This document shows, piece by piece, positions 27,226-36,333 of a DNA stretch of 64,000 bases (position 1 is its first letter; each line of letters begins with the position of its first letter). The DNA lies in assembly GCF_024399315.1 (NCBI RefSeq), contig NZ_CP075170.1:4539501-4603500 (forward strand). Reading direction: 5' to 3'. The stretch comes from Chryseobacterium sp. MA9. Its GTDB lineage: Bacteria > Bacteroidota > Bacteroidia > Flavobacteriales > Weeksellaceae. The notes under the pieces were generated by a model. That model searched no databases, was not told the origin of the DNA, and worked only from the letters and a program-made list of their open reading frames with translations. Both the position numbers and the translations under genes were made by a program.

Positions 27226-28068
27226 ATGAAACAACATAATCAAAACCAGGAATTTCGTTTTAACGAAGTTCTCTTTGAGCACCGCAATAAAGAATATGGT
27301 GCCTATGCATTAAGAAACGAATCAGATAGAATATTAACCAAAGCACTTTTCATTGGAGCAAGCTTAATGGCCGCAGTGTCTATTACACCTTTTGTGATTT
27401 CTGCATTGAAAACTGCAGATGTACCTACAAAACCGGTATATGAACTTCCGAGAGTTGTTGAGATTCAGGAGATAGAAAAACCGAAGGATCAGCCTGTAGT
27501 GATTGTAAAACCCGCGCCGCCAGCTCCCGCTGTAAAAACATACGATGACAGGTTGCCGGAACCTAAAGCAATTGTCACCAATGAAAAACAAGTTGAGGAT
27601 AAAACAAATGCGGTAGCAAGCACACAAACATCGGAAGGTAAAGAAATATCAAATACAACCTATATTCCGATTGTGCCTCGTGTGATTGGAGGTGATGGTC
27701 CACCTACAGTAAAAGCTGATCCGGTAGTTGAAAAAGCAGATCCTAAAAAGATTGAAACGGAATTAAGTGTAGAAGCTAGTTTTACAGGAGGAATAGACTC
27801 CTTCAGAAATAAAGTAATGAACAACTTCGATGGTTCAGGATTTGAATCAGAAGATGTTGTAAAAACGACAGTTACCTTTATTGTAGAAATGGACGGAACC
27901 ATCTCTGGGGTAAAAGCTAATGGAACCAACGCCGACTTTAACAGTGAGGCCATGAGAACAATTAAAAACATCTCAAGCAAAGGAAAATGGATTCCAGCCA
28001 AAAACAAAAAAGGAGAATTCGTAAGAAGTTATTTCAAATTTCCTATCTCAATGAAGTTTGATAATTAA
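27226..28068 (+). CDS. TonB-family energy transducer
   Basis: 280 residues from the ATG at 27226, chosen over the adjacent GTG. It has a short cytoplasmic N-terminus (NEVLFEHRNKEYGAYALR), typical of Bacteroidota TonB, and one membrane segment (about 38-63). A Pro/Lys/Val-rich periplasmic spanner follows (about 85-125), then a C-terminal TonB domain (about 195-280; TVTFIVEMDGTISGVKANG, ending FPISMKF). It couples the proton-motive force to outer-membrane receptors. No ExbB/ExbD nearby. Confidence 0.9.
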   Translation: MKQHNQNQEFRFNEVLFEHRNKEYGAYALRNESDRILTKALFIGASLMAAVSITPFVISALKTADVPTKPVYELPRVVEIQEIEKPKDQPVVIVKPAPPAPAVKTYDDRLPEPKAIVTNEKQVEDKTNAVASTQTSEGKEISNTTYIPIVPRVIGGDGPPTVKADPVVEKADPKKIETELSVEASFTGGIDSFRNKVMNNFDGSGFESEDVVKTTVTFIVEMDGTISGVKANGTNADFNSEAMRTIKNISSKGKWIPAKNKKGEFVRSYFKFPISMKFDN

Positions 28069-28206
28069 TACGGAAAAACACATTTTAAATAGTTATCCAC
28101 AAAGAATTTTTTTTGTGGATAATTTTTTTTATTGCTAAATTGCTTATTAACAATATTTTAACTCAATTTTGATTTTCCCCACTCACCGAGAGCAAAGAAA
28201 AAAGTG

Positions 28207-28214
28207 TATTTTTG
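28207..28214 (+). promoter_or_regulatory. -7 promoter element of the parAB operon
   Basis: TATTTTTG, 18 bases before the parA ATG at 28233. It overlaps the TTG at 28212 that would begin a longer reading, which argues for the ATG. Confidence 0.6.
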
Positions 28215-28232
28215 AAACTTAAAGTTCTAATA

Positions 28233-29006
28233 ATGGCAAAAATCATAGGTATTGCTAATCAAAAAGGAGGCGTTGGTAAAACTACCACCGCTGTCAACTT
28301 GGCGGCAGCATTAGGAGTATTGGAAAAAAGAATATTAATCATTGATGCTGATCCTCAGGCGAATGCTACATCCGGCTTGGGTGTTGAAGATGTTCAGTAT
28401 TCTACATATAATCTTTTGGAGCATAGTGCAGAAACAAGGGTTTGTATCAAAAGGACAGCAACTCCGAACCTGGATATTATTCCGTCACATATTGACCTGG
28501 TAGCTGCGGAAATCGAATTGGTAGACAAGGAGGACCGTGAGTATATGCTGAGAAAAGCACTGGCCAGTGTAAGAGACGATTATGACTATATCATTATCGA
28601 CTGTGCACCGAGTTTAGGTCTTATTACAGTCAATGCACTTACAGCAGCAGATTCTGTAATTATTCCGATCCAGTGTGAGTATTTCGCATTAGAAGGACTT
28701 GGGAAACTTTTGAATACCGTTAAAAATGTTCAGAAGATCCACAATAAAGATCTTGGAATTGAAGGTCTTCTTCTTACGATGTATGACAGCCGATTGAGAT
28801 TATCCAATCAGGTAGTGGAAGAAGTAAACCTGCACTTCCCGGAAATGGTTTTTGAAACCATTATCAGCAGAAACGTAAGACTGAGTGAAGCACCAAGTTT
28901 TGGAGAAAGTATCCTGAATTATGATGCCGAAAGTAAAGGAGCTGTTCAGTATATTCAATTAGCTGAAGAAGTTCTTTTGAGGAACGAAAACTTAATAAAG
29001 AATTAA
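28233..29006 (+). CDS. parA: Chromosome-partitioning ATPase ParA/Soj
   Basis: 257 residues. Deviant Walker A KGGVGKTTT at 11-19, DADPQAN near 40 and DCAPSLG near 122. With ParB it segregates the replication origin. The N-terminus MAKIIGIANQKGG is the standard one. parB follows after 69 bases that include a heptad-phased repeat. Confidence 0.95.
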   Translation: MAKIIGIANQKGGVGKTTTAVNLAAALGVLEKRILIIDADPQANATSGLGVEDVQYSTYNLLEHSAETRVCIKRTATPNLDIIPSHIDLVAAEIELVDKEDREYMLRKALASVRDDYDYIIIDCAPSLGLITVNALTAADSVIIPIQCEYFALEGLGKLLNTVKNVQKIHNKDLGIEGLLLTMYDSRLRLSNQVVEEVNLHFPEMVFETIISRNVRLSEAPSFGESILNYDAESKGAVQYIQLAEEVLLRNENLIKN

Positions 29007-29025
29007 ATTAATAATAAATGGCCAA

Positions 29026-29072
29026 TAGGTGGATGCTAGCCACCACTTATCAAACATCATTTATCAATTATA
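29026..29072. repeat. Heptad-phased repeat between parA and parB
   Basis: ATAGGTG, GATGCTA, GCCACCA, CTTATCA, AACATCA, TTTATCA, ATTATAT in strict 7-base register. GGTGG can pair with CCACC across seven bases. Confidence 0.5.
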
Positions 29073-29075
29073 TCT

Positions 29076-29966
29076 ATGAAGGACAAAAAAAGAGCTATGG
29101 GACGCGGCTTGGGCGCCATTTTAAGTGCAGAATCCAAAGCAACTATCAATTCCGCTACTGATGAAGGAGCAGATAAGTTTGTAGGAAATATTGTAGAAGT
29201 TGCGCTTGAAGATATCTATCCGAACCCGACGCAGCCGAGAACTTATTTTGATGAAAAAGCATTGAACGAACTTGCACAGTCAATTGAAAACTTAGGCGTA
29301 ATCCAACCGATTACCCTGAGAAAAGATGGTGAGAAGTTTGAAATTATTTCCGGGGAAAGACGTTACAGGGCAACTAAAATTGCAGGATTAACGACTATTC
29401 CTGCTTATATCCGTTTAGTAAATGATCAGGAACTTCTTGAGATGGCCCTTGTTGAAAACATCCAGAGAGAAGATCTTGATGCCATCGAAATTGCACTTAC
29501 TTATCATAGGCTTTTAGAGGAAATAGGTCTTACTCAGGAAAACCTGAGCCAGAGAATAGGAAAGGATAGAAGTACCATTACTAATTCTATCAGACTATTA
29601 AGATTAAATCCGGATATTCAGAATGCTATCAGAAGCGGTGAGATTTCTGCAGGACACGGAAGGGCAATCATTAGTCTTGAAAGTGAAGAAGATCAGCAGG
29701 TATTGTTCGAGCTTATCATCAAAGAAAAATTAAATGTTCGTCAGGCAGAGCAGGCAGCTGCTGCATTGAAGAATCCAAAGTCTCCCGCTGCAAAAAAAGC
29801 AAAAGTGGAGCTTTCCAATAACTATAAAAAAGCCCAGAAGACAATTGCTGATATCTTGGAAGTAAAAGTAGAGATCAAGGCTTCTGGAAATGGTAAAAAA
29901 GGTAAAATTGTCCTGGACTTCAAAAACGAAGAAGAGCTGGAATATATTTTATCCCATATTAAATAA
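29076..29966 (+). CDS. parB: ParB/Spo0J partition protein
   Basis: 296 residues. ParB N-terminal CTPase/DNA-clamp domain with NPTQPRTYFDEKALNELAQSI (about 50-70) and the GERRYRA box (about 94). A helix-turn-helix for parS binding (about 150-195; LSQRIGKDRSTITNSIRLL) follows, then a C-terminal dimer domain. Its stop codon overlaps the start of the next gene. Candidate parS sites are discussed in the findings. Confidence 0.95.
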   Translation: MKDKKRAMGRGLGAILSAESKATINSATDEGADKFVGNIVEVALEDIYPNPTQPRTYFDEKALNELAQSIENLGVIQPITLRKDGEKFEIISGERRYRATKIAGLTTIPAYIRLVNDQELLEMALVENIQREDLDAIEIALTYHRLLEEIGLTQENLSQRIGKDRSTITNSIRLLRLNPDIQNAIRSGEISAGHGRAIISLESEEDQQVLFELIIKEKLNVRQAEQAAAALKNPKSPAAKKAKVELSNNYKKAQKTIADILEVKVEIKASGNGKKGKIVLDFKNEEELEYILSHIK

Positions 29967-30604
29967 TGAAGAAAATATTTTTCACATTTTTCTTGTGTAT
30001 CGCTGCATTGGCCTATTCACAAGTGAAACCTATCGATACCGTTCGGATGCAGACTCCTCCGAAAGAGGAACCCCGTGTGGTAAAACCAGGCAAAACAGAA
30101 GCAAAGATCATTGAAGATCTTGAAAAAGCCAATGGTCCCACAGTAAAAACCATAAAGCTGAACCCTACCAGAGCAGGATTGTATTCTGCTGTTTTACCGG
30201 GATTGGGACAGTTTTATAACAAAAAATATTGGAAGATTCCCATTGTTTGGGGTGCGGTAGGAGCCGGAGTAGGTATTGCTGTATGGAACGATAACCAATA
30301 CAAAAAATACCGCGAATACTACATCGCTAAACTTAATGGTACCCCTAATGAGTTTGTGGATAGCCACCCGTTTTTAGATAAAAGAGCATTGGGGAATGCT
30401 CAGGACAGAGCGAAGAGACAAAGAGATTACGCCATTGCGATTACAGGACTTATTTATATTCTGAATATTGTAGACGCTGTAGTAGATGCACATCTTTACG
30501 AAAGCCGCCATGACCCGGATTTGGTTTTTAAACCATCTGTTATACAGGATCAGTATGGGTACAGTGCTCCCAAAACAGGTTTCAGTTTAAGTTATAGATT
30601 TTAG
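29966..30604 (+). CDS. DUF5683 membrane protein
   Basis: 212 residues. Signal peptide-like N-terminus (FFTFFLCIAALAYSQ). Conserved NPTRAGLYSAVLPGLGQFYNKKYWKIPIVWG with hydrophobic segments near 80-100 and 150-170, which identifies the DUF5683 family. Its start overlaps the parB stop by one base. In Flavobacteriia this gene sits between parB and dapB; function unknown. Confidence 0.85.
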   Translation: MKKIFFTFFLCIAALAYSQVKPIDTVRMQTPPKEEPRVVKPGKTEAKIIEDLEKANGPTVKTIKLNPTRAGLYSAVLPGLGQFYNKKYWKIPIVWGAVGAGVGIAVWNDNQYKKYREYYIAKLNGTPNEFVDSHPFLDKRALGNAQDRAKRQRDYAIAITGLIYILNIVDAVVDAHLYESRHDPDLVFKPSVIQDQYGYSAPKTGFSLSYRF

Positions 30605-30664
30605 AAGACAACATATCTGCAGAAGACTCCGGTTGAAAGCAGTATTTAAAAATAAAAAGATTAT

Positions 30665-31366
30665 ATGAAAATAGCATTAGTTGGTTACGGTAAAATGGGT
30701 AAGATCATTGATGAGATCGCGCAGAAAAGAGGTCATGAAGTAGTTGCCCGTCTTAAGGAAACCCCAACTGCTGAGAATCTTAATAATCCGGATGTTGTGA
30801 TTGAATTCTCATTACCGGAAGTGGCATTTGAAAACATCAAAGCGTGTCTTGAAAATAAAATTCCGGTGATCTGTGGAACTACAGGCTGGCTGGATCAAAA
30901 AGAAGAAATAGAAAAACTGGCTGTAGAAAACGGTACCGCATTCCTATATGGGTCCAACTTCAGTTTAGGAGTAAATTTATTTTTTGCTTTAAACGAAAAG
31001 CTTGCAGATCTGATGAAAAACGTAGATGAATACTCTTGTCAGCTGGAAGAAATTCATCATGTCCACAAAAAAGATGCTCCAAGTGGAACTGCTATTTCCA
31101 TTGCGGAAGGAATTATCCAGAACAACCCGAAATTTGATGCCTGGAAGCTTGAAGAAACAGAAGGCAAACAGTTAGGAATTTTTGCAGTACGTGAAGATGA
31201 AGTTCCTGGAACTCACAGTGTGTATTACAGAAGTGAAGTAGACGAAATTGAGATCAAGCATACCGCTTTCAACAGAAACGGTTTTGCTTTGGGAGCTGTG
31301 GTAGCTGCTGAATGGATTAAAGATAAAAAAGGAAACTTCGCAATGAAAGACGTTTTGGGGCTTTAA
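30665..31366 (+). CDS. dapB: 4-hydroxy-tetrahydrodipicolinate reductase
   Basis: 233 residues, shorter than the E. coli enzyme but usual for Bacteroidota. Rossmann start LVGYGKMGK at 4-12, VICGTTGW near 75 and the catalytic block EIHHVHKKDAPSGTA near 127-141 are present. Lysine and diaminopimelate (peptidoglycan) pathway, NAD(P)H-dependent. Confidence 0.95.
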   Translation: MKIALVGYGKMGKIIDEIAQKRGHEVVARLKETPTAENLNNPDVVIEFSLPEVAFENIKACLENKIPVICGTTGWLDQKEEIEKLAVENGTAFLYGSNFSLGVNLFFALNEKLADLMKNVDEYSCQLEEIHHVHKKDAPSGTAISIAEGIIQNNPKFDAWKLEETEGKQLGIFAVREDEVPGTHSVYYRSEVDEIEIKHTAFNRNGFALGAVVAAEWIKDKKGNFAMKDVLGL

Positions 31367-31435
31367 TTTGTAACAAATTCTGTAAATTGCAGACCAATAA
31401 ACAGAAAATGATGGATAGTGAATTGTAAACAGCGG

Positions 31436-31480
31436 ACTGCTTTTATCATTTATTGCTCATCATTTTTATCATAAGAATAG
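31436..31480. repeat. Heptad-phased repeat upstream of lepB
   Basis: TTTATCA, TTTATTG, CTCATCA, TTTTTATC and, just before, ATGATGG, ATAGTGA, ATTGTAA, ACAGCGG recur every seven bases. Confidence 0.45.
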
Positions 31481-31492
31481 GCACAAAAATTT

Positions 31493-33136
31493 ATGAATTA
31501 TTTTTTAACTTATACAGTATATGTCCTCATACTATCCGTATTGATGGGTATTTCATCTTGGAAACTGTTCAAGAAAATGGGCTATAGCCCTTTATTTGCT
31601 TTTATCCCTTTCTACAACTATTTCATTATTCTGAAAGAAACAAAGCATCCGAAATGGTGGGCGATCCTGTCTTATCTTCCGATTGTAGGACCAATCATGA
31701 TGTCTGTTTTCCACCTTTATTTAGTGAAAAAGTTTGGGAAAACCCTTTTCAAAGATCAGATTCTTACTGTGATCCTGCCGTTTATTTATATGGCAGTGAT
31801 CAACTATTCTAAAGATGTAGAGTTAGAAGATGAAAATGAAAACGACCTGTTTCTTACAGACGAAGAAAAGAATGATAAAAAGAAAGATACATTCGTAGGT
31901 TCAATTACCTTCGCGGTAGTTTTTGCAACCATCATCCACGTTTTTGTAACACAGCCTTTCGGGATTCCTACAGGATCTATGGAAAGAACATTATTGGTGG
32001 GTGACTTCCTTTTTGTAAACAAATGGAGCTATGGATACAGACTTCCAATGCGTCCGGTAGCAATACCTTTCCTTCAGGGAACGATTATGGATACAGGGCA
32101 GAAAGGCAACCCGAAAGATGATCCGAAATCTTACGTAGACGGAGTAAAACTTCCTTATACAAGAATTTTACAATTCAACAAGCCACAGAAAAATGATGTG
32201 GTTGTTTTCAACTATCCTCAGGATTCTGTACATACAGCGATCGACAGAAAAGACCCTTACGTAAAAAGATGTGTTGCTACAGCAGGAGATACTTTTGAAA
32301 TGAGAGCCGGAAGACTTTTCGTTAACGGAAAGCCGGAAGTAGTTTTAGGAGATCAGGAAGTACAGCATGGATATGTAGTAAGCACAGATGCCCAATTGGA
32401 TATTCCAACTTTATATAAAGTGTATGGATTTTTACCGGTTCGTGAATTTCAACAGGATAGCGGAGGGTATCTGTATGCCTTTCAGGGTTTAACGGATAAA
32501 GTTGCCAAAGAAATTAAAGAACTTCCTCATGTTACAGACATAAAAGAACAAGTTTTTGCAAAAGAAGAATCAGGAGTTGCTTATAAAGATGAGGCGAGAA
32601 CAAAAATTGATACTACTCAATCTATCTTCCCAATTAACAAACCTTGGAATACTGATTGGTATGGACCACTTAGAATTCCTAAAAAAGGAGACGTTGTAGC
32701 CATCAACCAGGAAACACTTCCAACCTATCAGTGGATTATTTCTGAATATGAGCACAACAGCTTAGAGAAAAAGAACGGGAAGATCTTTATCAACGGAAAA
32801 GAAGCCAGCCAGTATACCATTCAGCAGGATTATTATATGATGGTAGGAGACAACAGAGATGCTTCATTAGATGCAAGATTCTTTGGTTTCGTTCCTGAAG
32901 AAAATATTGTAGGAAAGCCGATGTTTACATGGATGAGCCTTCAGGGTGCTTTTGCAGACAGCAGCTCTACTTATCAGGCACCATTCAAAATCCGTTGGGA
33001 AAGAATGTTTAAAGCAACCAATACAGGAGAAGCTAATAAAACCTCTTACTGGTGGATTGCAGCGATGATCCTGATCTTGTTCTTCGGATGGGAATATTTC
33101 GTGAAATTATTCAGAAAGAAAAAAACTGAAGAATAG
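31493..33136 (+). CDS. lepB: Signal peptidase I
   Basis: 547 residues. An N-terminal membrane region with about four hydrophobic segments (DUF5684-like, 1-110) precedes the S26 catalytic domain. Nucleophile Ser162 lies in PTGSMERTLLVGDF and the general base Lys258 in DPYVKRCVATAGD. The C-terminal box GDNRDASLDARFFGFV is near 452, with a final membrane helix (about 520-538). It cleaves Sec/Tat signal peptides on the periplasmic side. The large insertion between boxes is common in Flavobacteriia. Overlaps the next gene by one base. Confidence 0.94.
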   Translation: MNYFLTYTVYVLILSVLMGISSWKLFKKMGYSPLFAFIPFYNYFIILKETKHPKWWAILSYLPIVGPIMMSVFHLYLVKKFGKTLFKDQILTVILPFIYMAVINYSKDVELEDENENDLFLTDEEKNDKKKDTFVGSITFAVVFATIIHVFVTQPFGIPTGSMERTLLVGDFLFVNKWSYGYRLPMRPVAIPFLQGTIMDTGQKGNPKDDPKSYVDGVKLPYTRILQFNKPQKNDVVVFNYPQDSVHTAIDRKDPYVKRCVATAGDTFEMRAGRLFVNGKPEVVLGDQEVQHGYVVSTDAQLDIPTLYKVYGFLPVREFQQDSGGYLYAFQGLTDKVAKEIKELPHVTDIKEQVFAKEESGVAYKDEARTKIDTTQSIFPINKPWNTDWYGPLRIPKKGDVVAINQETLPTYQWIISEYEHNSLEKKNGKIFINGKEASQYTIQQDYYMMVGDNRDASLDARFFGFVPEENIVGKPMFTWMSLQGAFADSSSTYQAPFKIRWERMFKATNTGEANKTSYWWIAAMILILFFGWEYFVKLFRKKKTEE

Positions 33137-33810
33137 TGTTTAAAAGTAAAATATTTAATAGAGTCCTTTTAATAGGTAGCTTTATTGTAACTCTTTTTTT
33201 TATTGCAAAACTCTCCGGGGTTTTGCAATATGCTTTTGTACCAACGGCAGGCAATGAACCTACCATCAAAAAAAAGTCATTTATTGTGATGACTAACATC
33301 CTTCCTTATGCCAAGTTTAAAATGATTGCATACAATCAGAATAATTTAGATTACCCTCAAGGTGTCTATGTGCAAAGATTAATAGGAACGGAAAATGATG
33401 AGATTTTAATTAAGAATGGAGAATTATACGTTAATAATACATTGATAGGTAAGTTTAATGTGAAGCATTCTTATAAAATAGACAGAGGCTATGCAAATGA
33501 CCTCCTATTTAAAGGAACTGAAGAAAGTGAAATCTTTCAGATTGATGATAATTACTTCATTACTCAGTTAAGTGATAAAGAACTTAATAATAATTTCTTT
33601 CATGAAAGGTTTATAAATCCAAATACAGATCAGGATATTCGCAAAATTTATCATAAAGATTGGAATGCAGATAACTTTGGACCAATAAAAGTTCCAAGTG
33701 GAAAATTATTCTTTTTAGGGGATAATCGTAATGCAAGTTTAGATTCCCGTTATTTAGGCTTTATTGATGAGAAAGATGCTGTAGGACGAGTAATTTACCC
33801 TAGAAACTAG
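33136..33810 (+). CDS. Signal peptidase I paralogue lacking catalytic Ser and Lys
   Basis: 224 residues, starting with GTG that overlaps the lepB stop codon. One N-terminal membrane helix (10-30). It aligns with LepB box by box: PTAGNEPTI (36-44) replaces PTGSMERTL, giving Gly39 in place of the nucleophile Ser. VYVQRLIGTENDE has Gln80 in place of the Lys general base. The C-terminal GDNRNASLDSRYLGF box is intact. It is therefore probably not a peptidase; it may bind substrates or regulate LepB. Both substitutions are read directly from the sequence; the functional conclusion is inference. Confidence 0.8.
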   Translation: MFKSKIFNRVLLIGSFIVTLFFIAKLSGVLQYAFVPTAGNEPTIKKKSFIVMTNILPYAKFKMIAYNQNNLDYPQGVYVQRLIGTENDEILIKNGELYVNNTLIGKFNVKHSYKIDRGYANDLLFKGTEESEIFQIDDNYFITQLSDKELNNNFFHERFINPNTDQDIRKIYHKDWNADNFGPIKVPSGKLFFLGDNRNASLDSRYLGFIDEKDAVGRVIYPRN

Positions 33811-33821
33811 ATTATATTATT

Positions 33822-34439
33822 ATGCAAAATATTTTATTACCGGCATTTTATATGCCCCCAATTTCATGGTTTTCAGTATTATTAAATCCTGAGAATGAAA
33901 TTACATTGGAACAATTTGAAAGTTTTCCCAAGCAGACTTATAGAAACAGAGCGAACATCTACGGAGCCAACGGAAAATTGTCCTTAATAATTCCTATCCA
34001 TCATAATGGGAAAAGAGAATTTAAAGATGTTGAGATCTCTTATCGTGAAGATTGGAGAACCCTTCATTGGAAATCAATCAAGACAGCGTATCAGAGTTCC
34101 CCCTATTTTGAATACTATGAAGATAAGTTCAGAAAAATATTTGAACTTCAGGAAAAGTATCTTCTTGATTTTAACCTTAAGGGCATAGAAATCATTCAAC
34201 AGATACTGAAAACAGAAAAGGCACACTCTTTGAATGAAGAATATATCAAAAATCCTGAAAGCATCAATTTCAGAGAAAAGTTTTCGGCAAAGCTTCCTTC
34301 AGAATTTCAAATGGAAGAGTATTACCAGACGTTTTCTGATAAATTAGGCTTTTTGGAAGACCTGTCAGTTCTGGATCTTATTTGTAATAAAGGACCGGAA
34401 TCATTGGTATATATAAAAAATATAAAACAATCATATTAG
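33822..34439 (+). CDS. WbqC-like family protein
   Basis: 205 residues. The N-terminus LLPAFYMPPISWFSVLL and the block SFPKQTYRNRANIYGANGKLSLIIPI are hallmarks of the WbqC-like family. This family has been linked to surface polysaccharide biosynthesis but also occurs, as here, beside lepB in Flavobacteriia. Follows the dead signal peptidase paralogue after 11 bases, probably in the same operon. Biochemical role unknown. Confidence 0.82.
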   Translation: MQNILLPAFYMPPISWFSVLLNPENEITLEQFESFPKQTYRNRANIYGANGKLSLIIPIHHNGKREFKDVEISYREDWRTLHWKSIKTAYQSSPYFEYYEDKFRKIFELQEKYLLDFNLKGIEIIQQILKTEKAHSLNEEYIKNPESINFREKFSAKLPSEFQMEEYYQTFSDKLGFLEDLSVLDLICNKGPESLVYIKNIKQSY

Positions 34440-34525
34440 CATACCATCGCTATTCATGAAATTTTCAACATACAGCAGATGAAGTTGGCGATTGGTATAT
34501 CTCTTAAAAAAATAAATTTCAACAT

Positions 34526-36208
34526 ATGAAAAAGGTATTATTAGCTGCAGTTTTTTTAGCAGGTTTTAGTTTCTCTTTTGCACAGGAATCTAAAGTTAAA
34601 AGTATTGATCCAAATGAAGATAAAGATCTGATGACATGGTATCATAAAGATTTTGCAACTTCAAAAGTATATGGGGTAAATACGGCAAATGCTTATAAAT
34701 ACTTGGAATCTAAAGGGCTGAAGCCTAAAACAGTTGTAGTAGGAGTTTTGGATAGTGGTGTACAGGTTGACCACCCCGGATTGGTAAAGAATCTTTGGTC
34801 AAATCCTAATGAAATTCCCGGAAATGGTAAAGATGATGACGGAAACGGATATATTGATGATGTACATGGTTGGAACTTTATAGGAGGTAAAAACGGTGAT
34901 GTTGATATCGACAACATGGAAGTGACAAGAGTCGTTGCCAAATACAAACCTGTTTTTGAAGGAAATGATTCTACTAAGAATAAAGCCAATCAGGCTCAAA
35001 TGAAAGAAGAGTTTGATATGTATATGAAAGCCAAAGATATGTTCAATAAGAAAAGTATCGAGGCAGTACAGAATTTCAAAACTTATTCTATGCTGAATGA
35101 GCTGATTCCTAATATGGTAAAATTATTAGGAGGTAAGCCTGTAACAGCTGAAACGCTTTCTGCAATTAAAGCCCCTACAGATCAGAAAGATGCAATCGCA
35201 CTGGAATTCCTGGGCCAGATTTCTCAAAGCCCTGAATTCAAAGGGAAATCTTCCGCTGAATTTGAAAAAAAGATGAAAGAAGAGATGAAGGAGGCAATAG
35301 ACCATTTTGCTCCGGCAGCAAAACAATATGATCTTTCATATGATCCTAGAAAAGAGATTGTAGGTGATAACTATGATGATTATTCTGAAAAAAGCTATGG
35401 TAACAACCATTATGAAGGGCCAGATGCAGAACATGGAACTCACGTAGCCGGAATCATTGCAGGACTTCCGCAAGGAAAAGAAATTCAGTATGGTATAGCT
35501 TCAAAAGTTGCTAAAATTATGTCTGTAAGAACAGTTCCAAATGGTGATGAAAGAGATAAAGATGTTGCCAATGCCATCAGATATGCAGTAGATAACGGGG
35601 CAAAAGTTTTGAACATGAGCTTTGGAAAACCTGTTTCTCCAGGTAAAAATGTAGTCTGGGATGCTTTTAAATATGCTGAAGATAAAGGTGTTCTTTTAGT
35701 AAAAGCTGCGGGTAACGAAAATGAAGACGTAGCAGAACATTTGGCATTTCCTACCAATTTTAAAAATGTTACTGATGAAAAACCATTTGTGAGTAACGTT
35801 CTTGTAGTGGGAGCAAGCACCAATAAAAACAATGCTTTAAGAGCTGATTTTTCTAACTATAATAAAAAAATGGTAAATGTTTTCGCTCCAGGTGAAGAAA
35901 TCTATTCTACCGTTCCTAAAAACGAATACAAATACCTTCAGGGAACTTCTATGGCTTCTCCTGTGGTAGCTGGAGGTGCAGCTGTTTTATTAGCATACAT
36001 GCCGGATCTGAAACCTTATCAGATCATTGAAGCGCTTGTGAAAAGCAGCAATCCAAGTACAGCGAACGGATTCACGGATCAATCGCAGGCTGGAGGCGTT
36101 ATCGATTTGAAAAAAGCCGCAGAATATGCCTATACCAATTTCTACAAAGGAAAGCCATCAAACGTGGCTAAGCCTTCGAAATCCGTAAAAAAGGCTGTTA
36201 AAAAATAA
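34526..36208 (+). CDS. S8-family subtilisin-like serine protease
   Basis: 560 residues, exported (MKKVLLAAVFLAGFSFSFAQ). Triad: Asp76 in GVLDSGVQVDHPG, His303 in HGTHVAGI, Ser475 in GTSMASPVVAGG. The D-to-H distance of about 227 residues is far above the usual 35-45, because of a helical insertion (about 135-290, rich in Lys/Glu). No T9SS sorting domain is visible, so it is likely periplasmic. A lysine-rich tail ends the protein. Terminator follows. Confidence 0.9.
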   Translation: MKKVLLAAVFLAGFSFSFAQESKVKSIDPNEDKDLMTWYHKDFATSKVYGVNTANAYKYLESKGLKPKTVVVGVLDSGVQVDHPGLVKNLWSNPNEIPGNGKDDDGNGYIDDVHGWNFIGGKNGDVDIDNMEVTRVVAKYKPVFEGNDSTKNKANQAQMKEEFDMYMKAKDMFNKKSIEAVQNFKTYSMLNELIPNMVKLLGGKPVTAETLSAIKAPTDQKDAIALEFLGQISQSPEFKGKSSAEFEKKMKEEMKEAIDHFAPAAKQYDLSYDPRKEIVGDNYDDYSEKSYGNNHYEGPDAEHGTHVAGIIAGLPQGKEIQYGIASKVAKIMSVRTVPNGDERDKDVANAIRYAVDNGAKVLNMSFGKPVSPGKNVVWDAFKYAEDKGVLLVKAAGNENEDVAEHLAFPTNFKNVTDEKPFVSNVLVVGASTNKNNALRADFSNYNKKMVNVFAPGEEIYSTVPKNEYKYLQGTSMASPVVAGGAAVLLAYMPDLKPYQIIEALVKSSNPSTANGFTDQSQAGGVIDLKKAAEYAYTNFYKGKPSNVAKPSKSVKKAVKK

Positions 36209-36236
36209 TTTATCTCCCTGTGTTTAAGGAGAAACC

Positions 36237-36268
36237 ATAAAAAGTCCGAATTTTTTTCGGACTTTTTA
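36237..36268 (+). terminator. Terminator after the S8 protease
   Basis: AAAAAGTCCGAA / TTCGGACTTTTT is a near-perfect stem with the T-run built in. Confidence 0.85.
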
Positions 36269-36333
36269 TTTTTTATTTTAAATTTTGGCACGGTTTTTTG
36301 TAACTTTATAGTAACAAAATAATAAACAACAAA

